Assembly (NCBI GenBank): GCA_016584305.1
Contig: JACEEZ010019117.1
Coordinates: 614,003-678,002 of the forward strand
Direction: 5' to 3'
DNA from: Chionoecetes opilio
Lineage: Eukaryota; Arthropoda; Malacostraca; Decapoda; Majidae
Length of the DNA: 64,000 nucleotides
A model generated the notes under the pieces. That model was given only the letters and a program-made list of their open reading frames with translations. It made no database searches and was not told the origin of the DNA. Shown piece after piece: positions 34,768 through 49,091 of this stretch. The translations under genes and the position numbers were made by a program. Within the stretch, counting starts at the first letter, position 1. Each line of letters begins with the position of its first letter.

Positions 34768-35845
34768 AATTTACTTGATTTAAATCAGATTTATTTAATT
34801 AAAATAGATTTTTTTTATTTCTATTAATTTGATGTTCTACATTAAATCTAACTACTACAGGATATTATTTAGCAGATTTATAACTAAAAAGAGATAGAAC
34901 AAGTAAATAAAAAATGCATATAACATGAAATACAGATTAATTTACATATTTTATATTTCTGTGATGGACGTTTTCACATCAATAGGCCTATGTCTATAAG
35001 CGCGTTTTTGCGACATTTGCCAGGCCGGTCGTAGGCTGGCCCAGGCTGCACTGATGCTCGCGAAAACACCCAGACTGGCCTTGTCCTGTGGTCCTGTCCT
35101 GTGGCCCTGTCGTGGTTCCTATTGAGTGGGCTATTTAATACCGTCCTGCAAGCTTTACCCCCCCCCCCCCCCCCCAAGACACCAAATGATTATTAATTTG
35201 ACCTCCGGTAATAACCTCCTAGCTGGCATATGAAAGGTCTGTCTGTGATGAGTCAGCTAGACAAAATATTGCCTGATGTTGCTATATCATACTGTTCGGC
35301 CAAATTTTTCATAGTCCTCCTTGCTACTTGACTTCCCAATGGGAAGTCAATGGGGGTTCAATGGGATTTTTGTTGTAGTAATAATTACTTCGGCGGTTAA
35401 ACACTAATTATATTTTTTGTTTGATAATTAATCATAATGCATATTTAACTTTGGTTAATATCACTTTGGCTTTTTATAAACAAAAGTAACATGCACATTC
35501 AACTTTTGGTTATAGTAGTGTGGCTTTTTGTACAGTACAACAAACATATATATATATATAATTGAGAAGAAAAAAAATCTGCTGTGAAAACAGCCACATG
35601 GCAATTTGCTATCTAAAAGTGCCACAGTGGATTCCCCCGCACCACGCATTTAGTCTCATTATGATATAATTATACTACAATGATAAAATTGGTGTTCATA
35701 AAGCCCATATTTGCTTAATTATCCTTCTTTCCCCTCTCGTTTTCAAATAATGATAAGGTTATGATTTAAATTAGTGATTTAAAAAATAAATAATTTGATT
35801 TAAATCAGTGATTAAAATCAACTTGATTTAAATCAAACAACCCTG
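34718..35845. mobile_element. hAT-type MITE with CAGGGCTGTTGATTTAAA ends
   Basis: Exact 8-base duplication GCATGAAG (34710-34717 and 35846-35853). Left end CAGGGCTGTTGATTTAAA, right end TTTAAATCAAACAACCCTG. Subterminal TTGATTTAAATCA repeats. It splits a LINE and holds a GCGTTTTCGCGAC-type fragment (34998-35240). No transposase. Confidence 0.92.
34998..35240. mobile_element. GCGTTTTCGCGAC-type fragment
   Basis: AAGCGCGTTTTTGCGACATT, CCAGGCCGGTCGTAGGCTGG, then a C-run (35156-35175) and CCTCCTAGCTGGCATATGAA, in the same order as 9012-9262. Confidence 0.7.
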
Positions 35846-35853
35846 GCATGAAG

Positions 35854-36075
35854 TCTTTAATTTGATATAGTAAAGCAATATGTCGAGATTTTTAAAGTTA
35901 GAATATTTATGTGATTCTTAAACATTAATGAGTAGGTAACACCGAGTAACTTTATTTGGTTTATGTTGGAAATTATTTTGTTATTTAATTGAAGTTGTGG
36001 AACATTTAGTATTTTTTTGCTTGTAAATAGCATAAAGGGAGTTTTACTGTTGTTGATAGTAAGTCTAGTGCACAT
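35854..36075 (-). pseudogene. second LINE, upstream RT piece
   Basis: Minus strand: LTINNSKTPFMLFTSKKI and IKLLGVTYSLMFKNHINILT (RT motif after FADD and thumb). A frameshift near 35885 leads to HIALLYQIKDFMP, which joins PIDVLKCIYYAHVY at 34717 across the hAT-type MITE. Confidence 0.75.
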
Positions 36076-36135
36076 GCACCATTGATATTTTTTCTAGTTC
36101 ATAGTTGGGATTGAGGACAAGCTGTTGTGGGCATG

Positions 36136-36652
<517 letters not shown>

Positions 36653-36868
36653 GCCCTATTTCATCCAGCATATGTGGAAATACTACTGCAATGAGCTTGT
36701 GTTTTTTGAAAATTAGCATATTTACCGTCAAACTTTACAAATTCTTGAAAACTATCCATCTTTGGTCACCACAAAGATCACCAAGAACAATAAAGGATGC
36801 CTGAAACTGTACATAGAAGGTTACTTATACTGGGTATACTATCATGCTCTACTACTTAGCTTGGAACG
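36653..36868. other. no gene seen
   Basis: Unique-looking sequence before the minisatellite. The open frames that start here only become long because they run into the repeat. Confidence 0.5.
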
Positions 36869-38349
36869 TGGCCGGACACTTAGCCTACGGACACTTTGCC
36901 TACGGACAGTTTGCCTCCGGACAGTTTGCCTCCGGACAGTTTGCCTACGGACAGTTTGCCTACGGACAGTTTGCCTACGGACAGTTTGCCTACGGACAGT
37001 TTGCCTACGGACAGTTTGCCTACGGACAGTTTGCCTACGGGCAGTTTGCCTACCGGACAGTGTGCCTACCGGACAGTGTGCCTACCGGACAGTGTGCCTA
37101 CCGGACAGTGTGCCTACCGGACAGTGTGCCTACCGGACAGTGTGCCTACCGGACTGGCACGGACAGTGTGCCTACCGGACAGTGTGCCTACCGAACAGTG
37201 TGCTACGGACATACCTACCGGACATTATGCCTACCGGACATTATGTATACCGGACATATATACCGGACATTATGTATACCGGACATGTATACCGGACATT
37301 ATGTATACCGGACATTATGTATACCGGACATTATGTATACCGGACATTATGCCTACCGGACATTATGCCTACTGGACATAATGCCTACCGTACATAATGC
37401 CTACCGTACATAATGCCTACCGTACATAATGCCTACCGGTCATAATGCCTACCGGTCATAATGCCTACCGGACATAATGCCTACCGGACATAATGCCTAC
37501 CGGACATAATGCCTACCGGACATAATGCCTACCGGACATAATGCCTACCGGACATAATGCCTACCGGACATAAGGCCTACCGGACATAAGGCCTACCGGA
37601 CATAAGGCCTACCGGACATAAGGCCTACCGGACATAAGGCCTACCGGACATAAGGCCTACCGGACATAAGGCCTACCGGACATAAGGCCTACGACATACT
37701 ACGGACATAAGGCCTACCGGACATAAGGCCTACCGGGCATCGAACATTATGCCTACCGGACATCGAACATTATGCCTACTGGACATTATGCCTACTGGAC
37801 ATTATGCCTACCGAACATTATGCCTACCGGACATTATGCCTACGCATTATGCTACCGGACATTATGCCTACCGGACATTATGCCTACCGGACATTATGCC
37901 TACCGGACATTATGCCTACCGGACATTATGCCTACCGGACATATGCCTACCGAACTAGGCACGACACTATGCTACCGGACACTATGCCTACCGGACACTA
38001 TGCCTACCGGACACTATGCCTACCGGACACTATGCCTACCGGACACTATGCCTACCGGACACTATGCCTACCGGACACTATGCCTACCGGACACTATGCC
38101 TACGGGACACTATGCCTACCGGACACTATGCCTACGGGACACTATGCCTACCGGACATTATGCCTACCGGACATAATGCCTACCGGACATAATGCCACCG
38201 GACATAATGCCCACCGGACATAATGCCCACCGGACATAATGCCCACCGGACATAATGCCCACCGGACATAATGCCTACCGGACATTAGGCCTACCGGACA
38301 TCGAACATTATGCCTACGGGCACCATGCCTACCGGACATGATGCCTAAA
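36869..38349. repeat. minisatellite CCTACCGGACATTATG, about 95 units
   Basis: Tandem units of 14-16 bases. Variants come in runs: CCTACGGACAGTTTG (36890-37050), CCTACCGGACAGTGTG (37050-37200), CCTACCGGACATTATG, CCTACCGGACATAATG (37380-37565), CCTACCGGACATAAGG (37565-37735), ...ATTATG again, CCTACCGGACACTATG (37965-38155), CCACCGGACATAATG (38190-38270). Three forward frames stay open for 130-211 codons only because the unit has no stop. Block-wise change points to local homogenisation. A short inverted relative lies at 47256-47386. Confidence 0.95.
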
Positions 38350-38460
38350 GTACGACACGCCTAACAGACGTAGCTTATAGGGGCAGCGTTTTTTTCATTA
38401 AATTTTATTTTCATATTAAATATAATTTTATTTACATTAGAATTTTGAAGAAAAAAAAAA

Positions 38461-41856
<3,396 letters not shown>

Positions 41857-41872
41857 ATATATAATATATATA

Positions 41873-41915
<43 letters not shown>

Positions 41916-41950
41916 ATATATATATAATATATATAATATATATATGTATA
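41857..41950. repeat. (TA)n microsatellite
   Basis: TA-rich tract with AATATA variants, continuing the repeat into which the hAT-like element inserted. Confidence 0.93.
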
Positions 41951-42551
41951 TATATGTTTTAAAATTAATGTCTAAAAATATTTTTTTCTTTCAAAAAGCA
42001 TATAAGATACGATTTAAATTTTTTTATTTGAAATAAAGAAAATTGATCTAGAATGGACGGACATAGTAAAAAATTCTATAAATTGTGAGCAATGCCACAA
42101 AGATATTCAAGAACAGAGGTGGTGTCATACTTCTCATTGAGGTTCTTCAGGCATTGATTGACATACACTTACTTTTTCTTGGTTGGTGGCAAAACAACTC
42201 TAGCGTTGGCGTGATCAATAAGGAGTTCGTTGTCGGCTTGCTCTTTACGCAATCTCTACAAGTCGACAGAGTTGGGTGTTTAATGGCGACTGTAGGTTGA
42301 AGGCTCTGTGCCAGCCTTCTATAAAGTTCTTGGTGCGAGGCAAGTCTGGTAAAAACTTTCATGGACATTCCAAAGTTCTTGGGGAAAAAGCAGGTTGTCT
42401 TCGTCCTTGCTGCACATTTCCAATCCACGTAGCTCGAAATAGGTTCTCGAAGTAGCCTGGAAAGTCTTCCAGGATCTCGTCCGTTTCCTCGTCCAGTGCA
42501 GACATAAATCGTTCAAACGTGTCGCTAACAACTTGTAGAGAAACAAATGCA
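41951..42551 (-). other. unassigned; weak minus-strand coding remnant
   Basis: Minus-strand frames 42552-42319 and 42428-42147 overlap and read as one line with a shift: LLATRLNDLCLHWTRKRTRS, NLLFPQELWNVHESFYQTC, then KHPTLSTCRDCVKSKPTTN. I do not recognise the family. The presence of a hAT-type MITE at its edge suggests it is another degraded element. Confidence 0.3.
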
Positions 42552-43102
42552 CAAAGGTGGGCGCGTGCGCTCTGATTTTGCGTTCCGCGTTCTGGTGCGC
42601 ACTACCAAAATTCGATGCGCAAGAGCGCGGAGCGCGAAAATCTGAACTGGGAGCGTAGAGCGCAACTTTAATTTCAAGCTCCTTTCTGGCGCTCCAATCG
42701 AAGACGACTTTTCGTAAAAAGCTCTGCAGGGGACATCCTGAGGGCCAAGAGGTCCAGCCTGACAGCCAGCAACTTTGAGGAGTTGGTTTTCATGCATGGC
42801 AACATGGAGCTGCTGGGGTTCAAGGAGGAGGAGGACTAAGAAGGACTGAAGGAGTGACCACAGACTACGTTAATTTGTGATTTTTTGTTAGACAATGATT
42901 TTTTGGCTTGACGGTACAATTTTTTCATAATGTATAAGGTAAATAACTTCTAGAAGCTGTATTTTTTATTATATAGCAATTTTTTGGGAGCGCGGAGCGC
43001 ACCGGGCCGGCTGAAAAAACAGCGCGGAGCTCACCGGGCCGGCTGTGCGGGTGCGCAGAGCGCAGCCGCACCACCGCGTGCACTGGAGCGCGCCCACCAT
43101 TG
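42552..43102. mobile_element. hAT-type MITE, CAAAGGTGGGCGCG ends
   Basis: Exact 8-base duplication CAAATGCA (42544-42551 and 43103-43110). Left end CAAAGGTGGGCGCGTGCGC, right end GCGCGCCCACCATTG. GC-rich subterminal GCGCGGAGCGCACCGG repeats. A fragment of unknown coding character lies at 42700-42840. No transposase. Confidence 0.92.
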
Positions 43103-43908
43103 CAAATGCAAGTGCTTGAAGTGAAGTTTAGGTTGAAACCGTATTTTACGGCTTAGAAGACTCGCTTGTTTTCCCAAAAAATAACCTGAAAAATACTCGT
43201 GCGTCTTCCAAGACTAATGTTGGAATGAGCCGCCAAGACTGGTGGAGCCGCAGCAACTTCCACCTCGGCAGATTGGCACCAACAGCACCACCTATCGTCT
43301 GCTGGTGTTGATGTATCGTATGTTAGTGTTGATGTATCGTCTGCTAGTGTTGATGTATCATTTACCACCAGGCTGTCACACGTATCACAAGCTAAGACTC
43401 TATATGAGTCATTATATCTTTCGAGGAGACTGGCGGGAGCCGTTTCACGGCAACTTCCGCCTCGGCAGATTGGCGTCAACAACGCCACCTATCGTCTGCT
43501 AGTGTTGATGCAGCATTTACCACCAGGCTGTCACACTTATCAAAGCTTTTTTCAGTCCTGGAAATTATAACCCATGGCGAATTCCTCAAAACTATTTACT
43601 TATACTATGGATTTACAGTAAAAGCCTTATAACTCGGCACGATAGGGGCTCTGGCCCTTGCCGAGTTATTCAATGTGCCGAGTTATGCAATGTCCTTCTC
43701 TGATGTGGTTTATAAAAAAATAAAAAAATACATTAAAAGCCTAAAAACTACACTTACCAGTGAATGGTAAGTGAGTGTCAGCAAAGAGATGCAGTTATAA
43801 CTCAATATGCCGAGATACATTATTTTTTGTGGACTTTCTGTTTACATGTTCACACAAGAAGTTGTTGAGGGCGTGATATGCCGAGTGAAAACCATGAGAT
43901 GCAGTTTA

Positions 43909-44482
43909 GGTGAGGCGGTAGCAGAGTGGTTAGCGTCACCGAGTGGCGTTCTCGAAGACCCGAGTTCGATCCCGAGTGAGACCCATAAATCCAATTGAAA
44001 TCTTTCTGCACCGTCGAGTGGCCTAAGAACACCCACATGCCCTGTCCATTAACTCCACCTTCGACTGTGAGTGCATGGGAGGACACAGGGGGCGGCATGA
44101 GCCTCTAATCACAGGCGTCAGTCCAGGGCCGGATTAAGGGGAGGGCTACTGGGGCTCTAGCCCCAGGGCCCCCACCAAAAGGGCCCAAAAGGGCCCCCAC
44201 CATATGTATATTAGCTTTAAGCAGTAATATAAAAAACATTGGCAATTTACAAAACCAAAACATATTTGCCTGTCTCTGTTTCATACTTTATCTCTGAATA
44301 CCAGTCTATGCATTAATAGTTCTTTGCCAAACATAGGCCTCAAAATACCCACAAAAGGGCTTAATTTTCGTGCGAATATAGGGCCCCCACAAAAGCTGAG
44401 CCCCAGGGCCCCCACAGCTCTTGATCCGGCCCTGGGCGTCACTATAACAATCCTGCCTGCGCCACCACGGGCGAGGGCCAAC

Positions 44483-44519
<37 letters not shown>
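43909..44519 (+). mobile_element. tRNA-headed SINE with poly-A, split by a hAT-type MITE
   Basis: Head GGTGAGGCGGTAGCAGAGTG then GTTAGCGTCACC: A-box-like GGTAGCAGAGTGG. B box GAGTTCGATCCC at about 43970. The extra arm between them recalls a Ser/Leu-type tRNA. The body resumes after the MITE (ATAACAATCCTGCCTGCGCC) and ends in a 35-base A-run (44485-44519). Confidence 0.8.
44124..44435. mobile_element. hAT-type MITE, CAGGGCCGGATTAAG ends
   Basis: Left end CAGGGCCGGATTAAGG, right end CTTGATCCGGCCCTG. Outside, GGCGTCA occurs on both sides (44114-44120 and 44436-44442), a probable 8-base duplication offset by two bases on the left. Internal GGGCCCCCACCAAAAGGG repeats. Confidence 0.75.
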
Positions 44520-44521
<2 letters not shown>

Positions 44522-44584
44522 GTCTTTGCCATGCCGAGTTATATCAAATTCAGAGTTATACAGTGCCGAGTTATAAGGCTTTTA

Positions 44585-47067
44585 CTGTAGTCCGGCAGCT
44601 TAGTGAAATGATGGGGACATGCCGGATAAAAGCACCAAAATTTTTTCAGGCACTCTACAGGCTCCTAGCTATGATTTTGAGAGGGGAGACAAATGATCCC
44701 ATCACTCAGATGGCTATAAGGAACGCTTCTTTATTATTTTGACATTTCCGCATGTGGAAATTAGGGTAAATGGGTTTTTTAAAAGAATAGTCATAAGGAT
44801 AATGTTTATTGGATGCAAGTTATCTTATATTATTATTTAATAACTCCGGGAACAAAATATTCCAATATGGCTTTCAAAAAAACATAAAATTCAATATTTA
44901 TTCGACTTTTAAACCCCCCTGCGGACATCGCGAAATGCCATGTAGTTTATTAGCAGAACCGAATTAAACATACTCCTTGAAATTCAAAATGACAGGGGTT
45001 TAAATCTACTGACGGTGCATTATGAAAAAAAAGTATTCATTAAGCTCATTATACAACAATCATGTTTTTCCCCTGTACGCTGCAGGAATCCCATGCCCTT
45101 TTTTAAAGCACCAGTATCACAATGCAGGTATGATTCTAATTGTAATTATGTGTCTCTTCTCACATTTGCAGCTGCACAGTTGGGTGCATTTCCAGCTGGC
45201 TTTCTTGCATAACATCTCCCGCCACAACCTGCAGCACTTTTGCAGGCACACTTCACAAGTTCACTTACAGCCTTTGCTGCGCGGCTGCGAGCTCCAGACA
45301 GGAACCCGGACTTTGTTTCTGCACCCAGTGCCCAAAACCGCAGCCTTCAGCATTTTGGTGTCTGTTGTTTGCCTGGTGACAGGTTGTCCAGATGCCAGCC
45401 TGGTACACTGCACGCTTGGGTGTGCTGCAGCAGGGCCTGTTGAGTTGGGGGAATTTTCTCCATCGTTCTGTTTTTTTTTGGCAGAACGCTCTCTTTTTGC
45501 ATTTTGAAGAGTATGGTCTGTGAGGCAGTGAGACAGGCCCCGGGGAATCTGTGCAGTCCTGATCTTTCAAGTCAGCTCCTTTCATCAGCATGGTCACCAT
45601 ATCTTGAGGTTGGCTGGAACACATTTTCTTCTGGCAGTCGGGGGGGAAAAGGGAGCCACTGAAGTTGAAACCACAGAACGAAAGTTTGTCCTCTCGCACA
45701 ATCCTGGCAGCTTTTGCCAAAATTAGTGCATCCCCTTCATAGTCAGTCTCCATGGCCTGTTTCAGCATTTGTTGCATGCCTTTTTCAAAGACAAGTACAC
45801 TTTTTTTCCATCACTTTGCTCTTGTGAATATGGAAAGTGCTTCAGGATTTGCTCTTTAAAGCGAACTTTGTTGATTTCACTCCTGATCCCAAAGTCAGCA
45901 AGACGACCTTTCGTAGAGATGCCGTAGGGAAGCAAAATTGAAGAGCAATGTGCCTTCTTCCACTTCCATTCTCTTTTGTAAGTGACCAAGCTCAGCAAAA
46001 AGCTCTTTTCTCGGGGTTTCTTGTCTGGTTTACTGCATCCTGTAGGTTTTCCCTGTTCCTGATCAGGACCGGTGACGATTCCGCAGTCCAACCAAGCAAG
46101 CAAGAGGTACTTGGCCTCCAGTGCAATGAGGTCACCGACACCTTCAAAACCTGGTCAACAAATCTGAATCCAACAATCTCGGGCCATTGACCTAACATTG
46201 TCATCTGCCCCTAGGTTTTGAAAATCATGCAGGAGTCCCCTCTTCTTTGGTGCAAAAAATGCAGCTGGTCTTGTCGAAACATTTGCGTGGACGACGGATC
46301 GGTCTTCTGGAGCAGGAGTGCTATCTCTCCCTCGCTTCTTCGCCCTTGCCGTTTTCTGTTGTTTAATTGGTCGTGACATGATTTGTGCCACTGTGCATGA
46401 TTCCTGATCAACTCATCCACGTCTGTGGCAGCACCAAATGCAAGAGGCACTGGCAGAGCGTTGAGTTTTTCTGAACTAGTCACTTTCTCCAGGAAAGATC
46501 CATAGACAGCTGGCGCCGACTTGTCCCCCTCCATGTGCATTTAAGGGACAGCGAAATGGCTCAGAGGTTTTTCTTCTGGCAACTGCACACGCTGACCAAT
46601 CCATCACAGATGAGGACTGGGGCTCTTCAAATCTGCAACACACAAAACAAACAGTTAGCAGACTTGTTGCATCCTTAACTAAGTACATGTACGTAAGTAA
46701 ATTCATGGTCATACATGTAAGCCTAAATTTTCCCTTGTAATAGAACGTTTTGTCCTGGTAAAAATTTTAAAGTGTGATCTTTAAGTATAAAAAGGGATGA
46801 AAAAAAAAACAACTAGTGGATGTATTGCATATACGGAATATTTCTTTTGCCCATTAAAGGCGAATCTTGATTTTCATCAAGATTTTTCTAAGTGAAAATA
46901 GCCGTTAAACACAAAAATGGTTCATAGAGGCTTCTGAGTAATTGGATCGTTTGTCTCCCCTCTCAAAATCATAGCTAGGACCCTGTAGAATGCCCGAACA
47001 AATTTGGTGCTTTTATCCGGCATGTCCCCATCCTCTTGAAATCTGGTCCTTAGCGGCCGGACTACTG
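44585..47067 (-). mobile_element. TA-flanked element with CAGTAGTCCGGC ends
   Basis: Right end GCCGGACTACTG followed by TA (47068-47069); left end CTGTAGTCCGGC preceded by TA (44583-44584) but overlapping the last bases of the neighbouring element. Inside both ends lie matching long arms: ATGGGGACATGCCGGATAAA and, inverted, TTTATCCGGCATGTCCCCAT; also GAGAGGGGAGACAAA. It carries a minus-strand protein remnant. Confidence 0.8.
45265..46540 (-). pseudogene. unrecognised element-encoded protein, frameshifted
   Basis: Minus strand, read through several shifts: SAPAVYGSFLEKVTSSEKLN, DVDELIRNHAQWHKSCHDQL, then LLQKTDPSS, GADDNVRSMARDCW, YGISTKGRLADFGIRSEINK, VRFKEQILKHFPYSQEQSDG, ALILAKAARIVREDK, FCGFNFSGSLFPPDCQKKM. 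The WHKSCHDQLNN block looks like part of a zinc-binding region. Proteins of this pattern are repeated in many invertebrate genomes; I cannot attach a function. It lies wholly within the 44585-47067 element, so it is probably carried by it. Confidence 0.6.
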
Positions 47068-47255
47068 TACTTATACCTTTAGACGAGATGTTTTTATATC
47101 CTTTAGCTTTTTTTTCTTTTTTTTCTTAGAAATTTCTTTCCAAAATCATGGTGCGTCTTCCAAGATGCAGCGTCTTATAAGCCGTAAAATACGGTAATGG
47201 TTGTTCAAAAATACCCTGACTAGTTTATGAAACAGTTGTTCGCTAGGCATCACTC

Positions 47256-47386
47256 GTTGTTAGGCATAATGTCCGGTAGGCATAATGTCTGCAGGCATAA
47301 TGTCCGGTAGGCAAACTGTCCGTAGGCACATTGTCTCTAGGCACATTGTCCTTAGGCAAACTGTCCTTAGGCAAACTGTCCGGGTA
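47256..47386. repeat. short inverted relative of the CCTACCGGACATTATG minisatellite
   Basis: TAGGCATAATGTCCGG, TAGGCAAACTGTCCG and TAGGCACATTGTC units, i.e. the reverse complement of the units at 36869-38349, about eight copies. Confidence 0.9.
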
Positions 47387-47571
47387 CCTCTTGGAATGTT
47401 CTCAAAGAAATGTATTCTTTTGTAAACATTTCATAGAATTGTACATACTTGAACCACGAGTAAAATTTTAATAAGAATCAATATTAATACAAGAACGTTG
47501 TATTATTTGCCTTCAGATATCTTTTACTAAGTTTTTTCCCAGGGGGGTTTTGTCCGAGCGTGTTTTGTCCT

Positions 47572-48560
47572 CCACCCGTGGGTGGGTGAATGATTGAGTT
47601 GAGTGAGGGCATGAATTGATTGGTGGCTTGGTGTCACTGGCGGATTGGGTGAGTGACTTGAGGGTGTAGGTGGTCGAGTGGGTGGGTGAATGAGTGAAAG
47701 GACGTGGGTGGTATGAATGAGTGAGTGAGAGGGTATGGGTGGGTGAGTGAATGAGTGAGTGAGGGCATGTATGATTGGGTAAATGACTGAGTAAGGGCGT
47801 GTATGGGTGGATGAATGTGTTGAGTTAGGGCATGGGAGGGTGGCTGTCACTGGATGATTGAGTGAGGGCGTGCGTGGGTTGGTGAGTGGGTGGGTAAAAG
47901 AGTGAGAGAGTATGTTAGTGGATGGGTGGACGAATGAATGAATGAATGAATGAATGAGTGAGTGAGTGAGTGAGTGAGTGAGGTTGTGGGTGGAAGGGTA
48001 TCACTTGATTACTAAGAGAGTGAGGGTGTGGGTGAGTGAATGAAAGAGGGAGTGGGGGTGAATGAGGGGGTAAGGGCATGGGTGGGTGAATGAATGAGAG
48101 TGGTGGGTTGGTGAATGAATGAGGGCGTGGGTGGATGAATGAGTGAGTGAGTAAGGGCGTGGGTGGGTGAGTGAGATATGACTTTCGTGAGTGAACGAGT
48201 GAGATATGACTCGTGAGTGAATGGGTGAGATATGACGTGCGTGCATGAGCGAGTGAGGGCGTGGGTGGGTGAATGAGTGAATGACGTAGTGTACCTTCAG
48301 AATGAGGTGATGGCGTGAGTGGGTGGGTGAATGAGTATGAGAGCATAAAAGGTTGGTAAATGAGTGAGTGAGGGCATGGGTGGGTGGGTGAATGAATGAA
48401 GGAGAGGGTGTGGGCGGTGAGTGAATAAGGGAGGGTGTGGATGGGTAGTTGAGTGAGGGGGTGAGTGCATTGGCTAAATGAATGAATGAATGAATGAGTG
48501 AGTGCGTGGGTGGGTAGATGAGTGAGTGTATGGGTGGGTGGGTCACAGAGATGGTATGAG
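47572..48560. repeat. minisatellite of GAGTGAGGGCGTGGGTGGGTGAATG type
   Basis: Irregular tandem units of 4-40 bases with GTGAGTGAGTGA, GGGTGGGTGAATGA and AGATATGACNNGTGAGTGAA. The minus-strand frames (Ser/His/Pro/Thr) are by-products. Confidence 0.85.
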
Positions 48561-49091
48561 TGTGTGAGTGTTGATATGCATGAATACTAGTACTGTACAA
48601 AATTAATATTCAGTTCGAAACTTAATTGGTACTATGCTGTATTTATCTTTTACGAATTACGAGATATATTACCACACTGCATTACATGCTGTGCTGGAAA
48701 GAATGGGAACAAGTGAGATGGCAAGAAAAAATATGCAAGAGAGTAGCTGTGGGTGTGAGAGGAAGGCCTTCCCCTCCCCCTCCTTCAGTAAAATATGAGG
48801 ACAGTGTTGGAGTAGGAGGAATTGTGTGTGTAAGAATAGAGTTTTTGGAAAAAAGCAACTGCAAGTGTAGGTACTTGTCATGGCCACACCTTGAGAGAGT
48901 TCCTAGGAACAGACGTCTGTATATTTCATAAGAATTTGTGTGTAGCGTACCTTCCGAATGATTATTTACAGATGCTTTTCTGGCGTATTAAGTGGCCTAA
49001 AGTAATTACTAAAGTATAATATGAGCTATAATAATAATATAATAATAAGTTATGTGATTGAACAAATTTCTTAAAATTGATAATATTTCAG
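48561..49091. other. no gene seen upstream of the TIS11 exon
   Basis: AT-rich; the open frames at 48626-48931 show no known motif. The last bases form the acceptor of the next exon (AATATTTCAG). Confidence 0.5.

Larger units (their letters stand above)
43616..44587. mobile_element. TA-flanked element, CAGTAAAAGCCTTATAAC family
   Basis: TA at 43614-43615 and 44588-44589. Left end CAGTAAAAGCCTTATAACTC, right end GAGTTATAAGGCTTTTACTG. Internal GCCGAGTTAT phrases. It contains a SINE (43909-44519). Confidence 0.85.
43139..47194. mobile_element. TA-flanked element, CCGTATTTTACGGCTTA family, copy 2
   Basis: Left end CCGTATTTTACGGCTTAGAA, right end TTATAAGCCGTAAAATACGG, TA at 47195-47196; the left flank is AA rather than TA. 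Near both ends GTCTTCCAAGA appears. It contains two further elements (43616-44587 and 44585-47067). Confidence 0.8.

Noticed and set aside
36762..38223. Open frames of 134-211 codons with repeated CLPDS/YRTLCLPD units
   Set aside because: Three forward frames are open at once and follow a 14-16-base tandem unit; this is the minisatellite and not a repeat protein.
36869..38349. CRISPR-like array
   Set aside because: The units are directly adjacent with no unique spacers, and the genome is eukaryotic.
43909..43985. Functional tRNA gene
   Set aside because: A and B boxes are present, but no paired acceptor stem is seen and the unit ends in a long poly-A; it is a SINE head. The head at 2151 is rejected on similar grounds.
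47527..48600. Ser/Pro/His/Thr-rich minus-strand frames as mucin-like proteins
   Set aside because: They overlie a GTGAGTGA-type minisatellite and have no start context or family motif. The same holds for 10604-11047 and 1153-1587.
48626..48931. First exon of the TIS11 gene
   Set aside because: The open frame shows no TIS11-like motif and has no clear donor leading to 49092.
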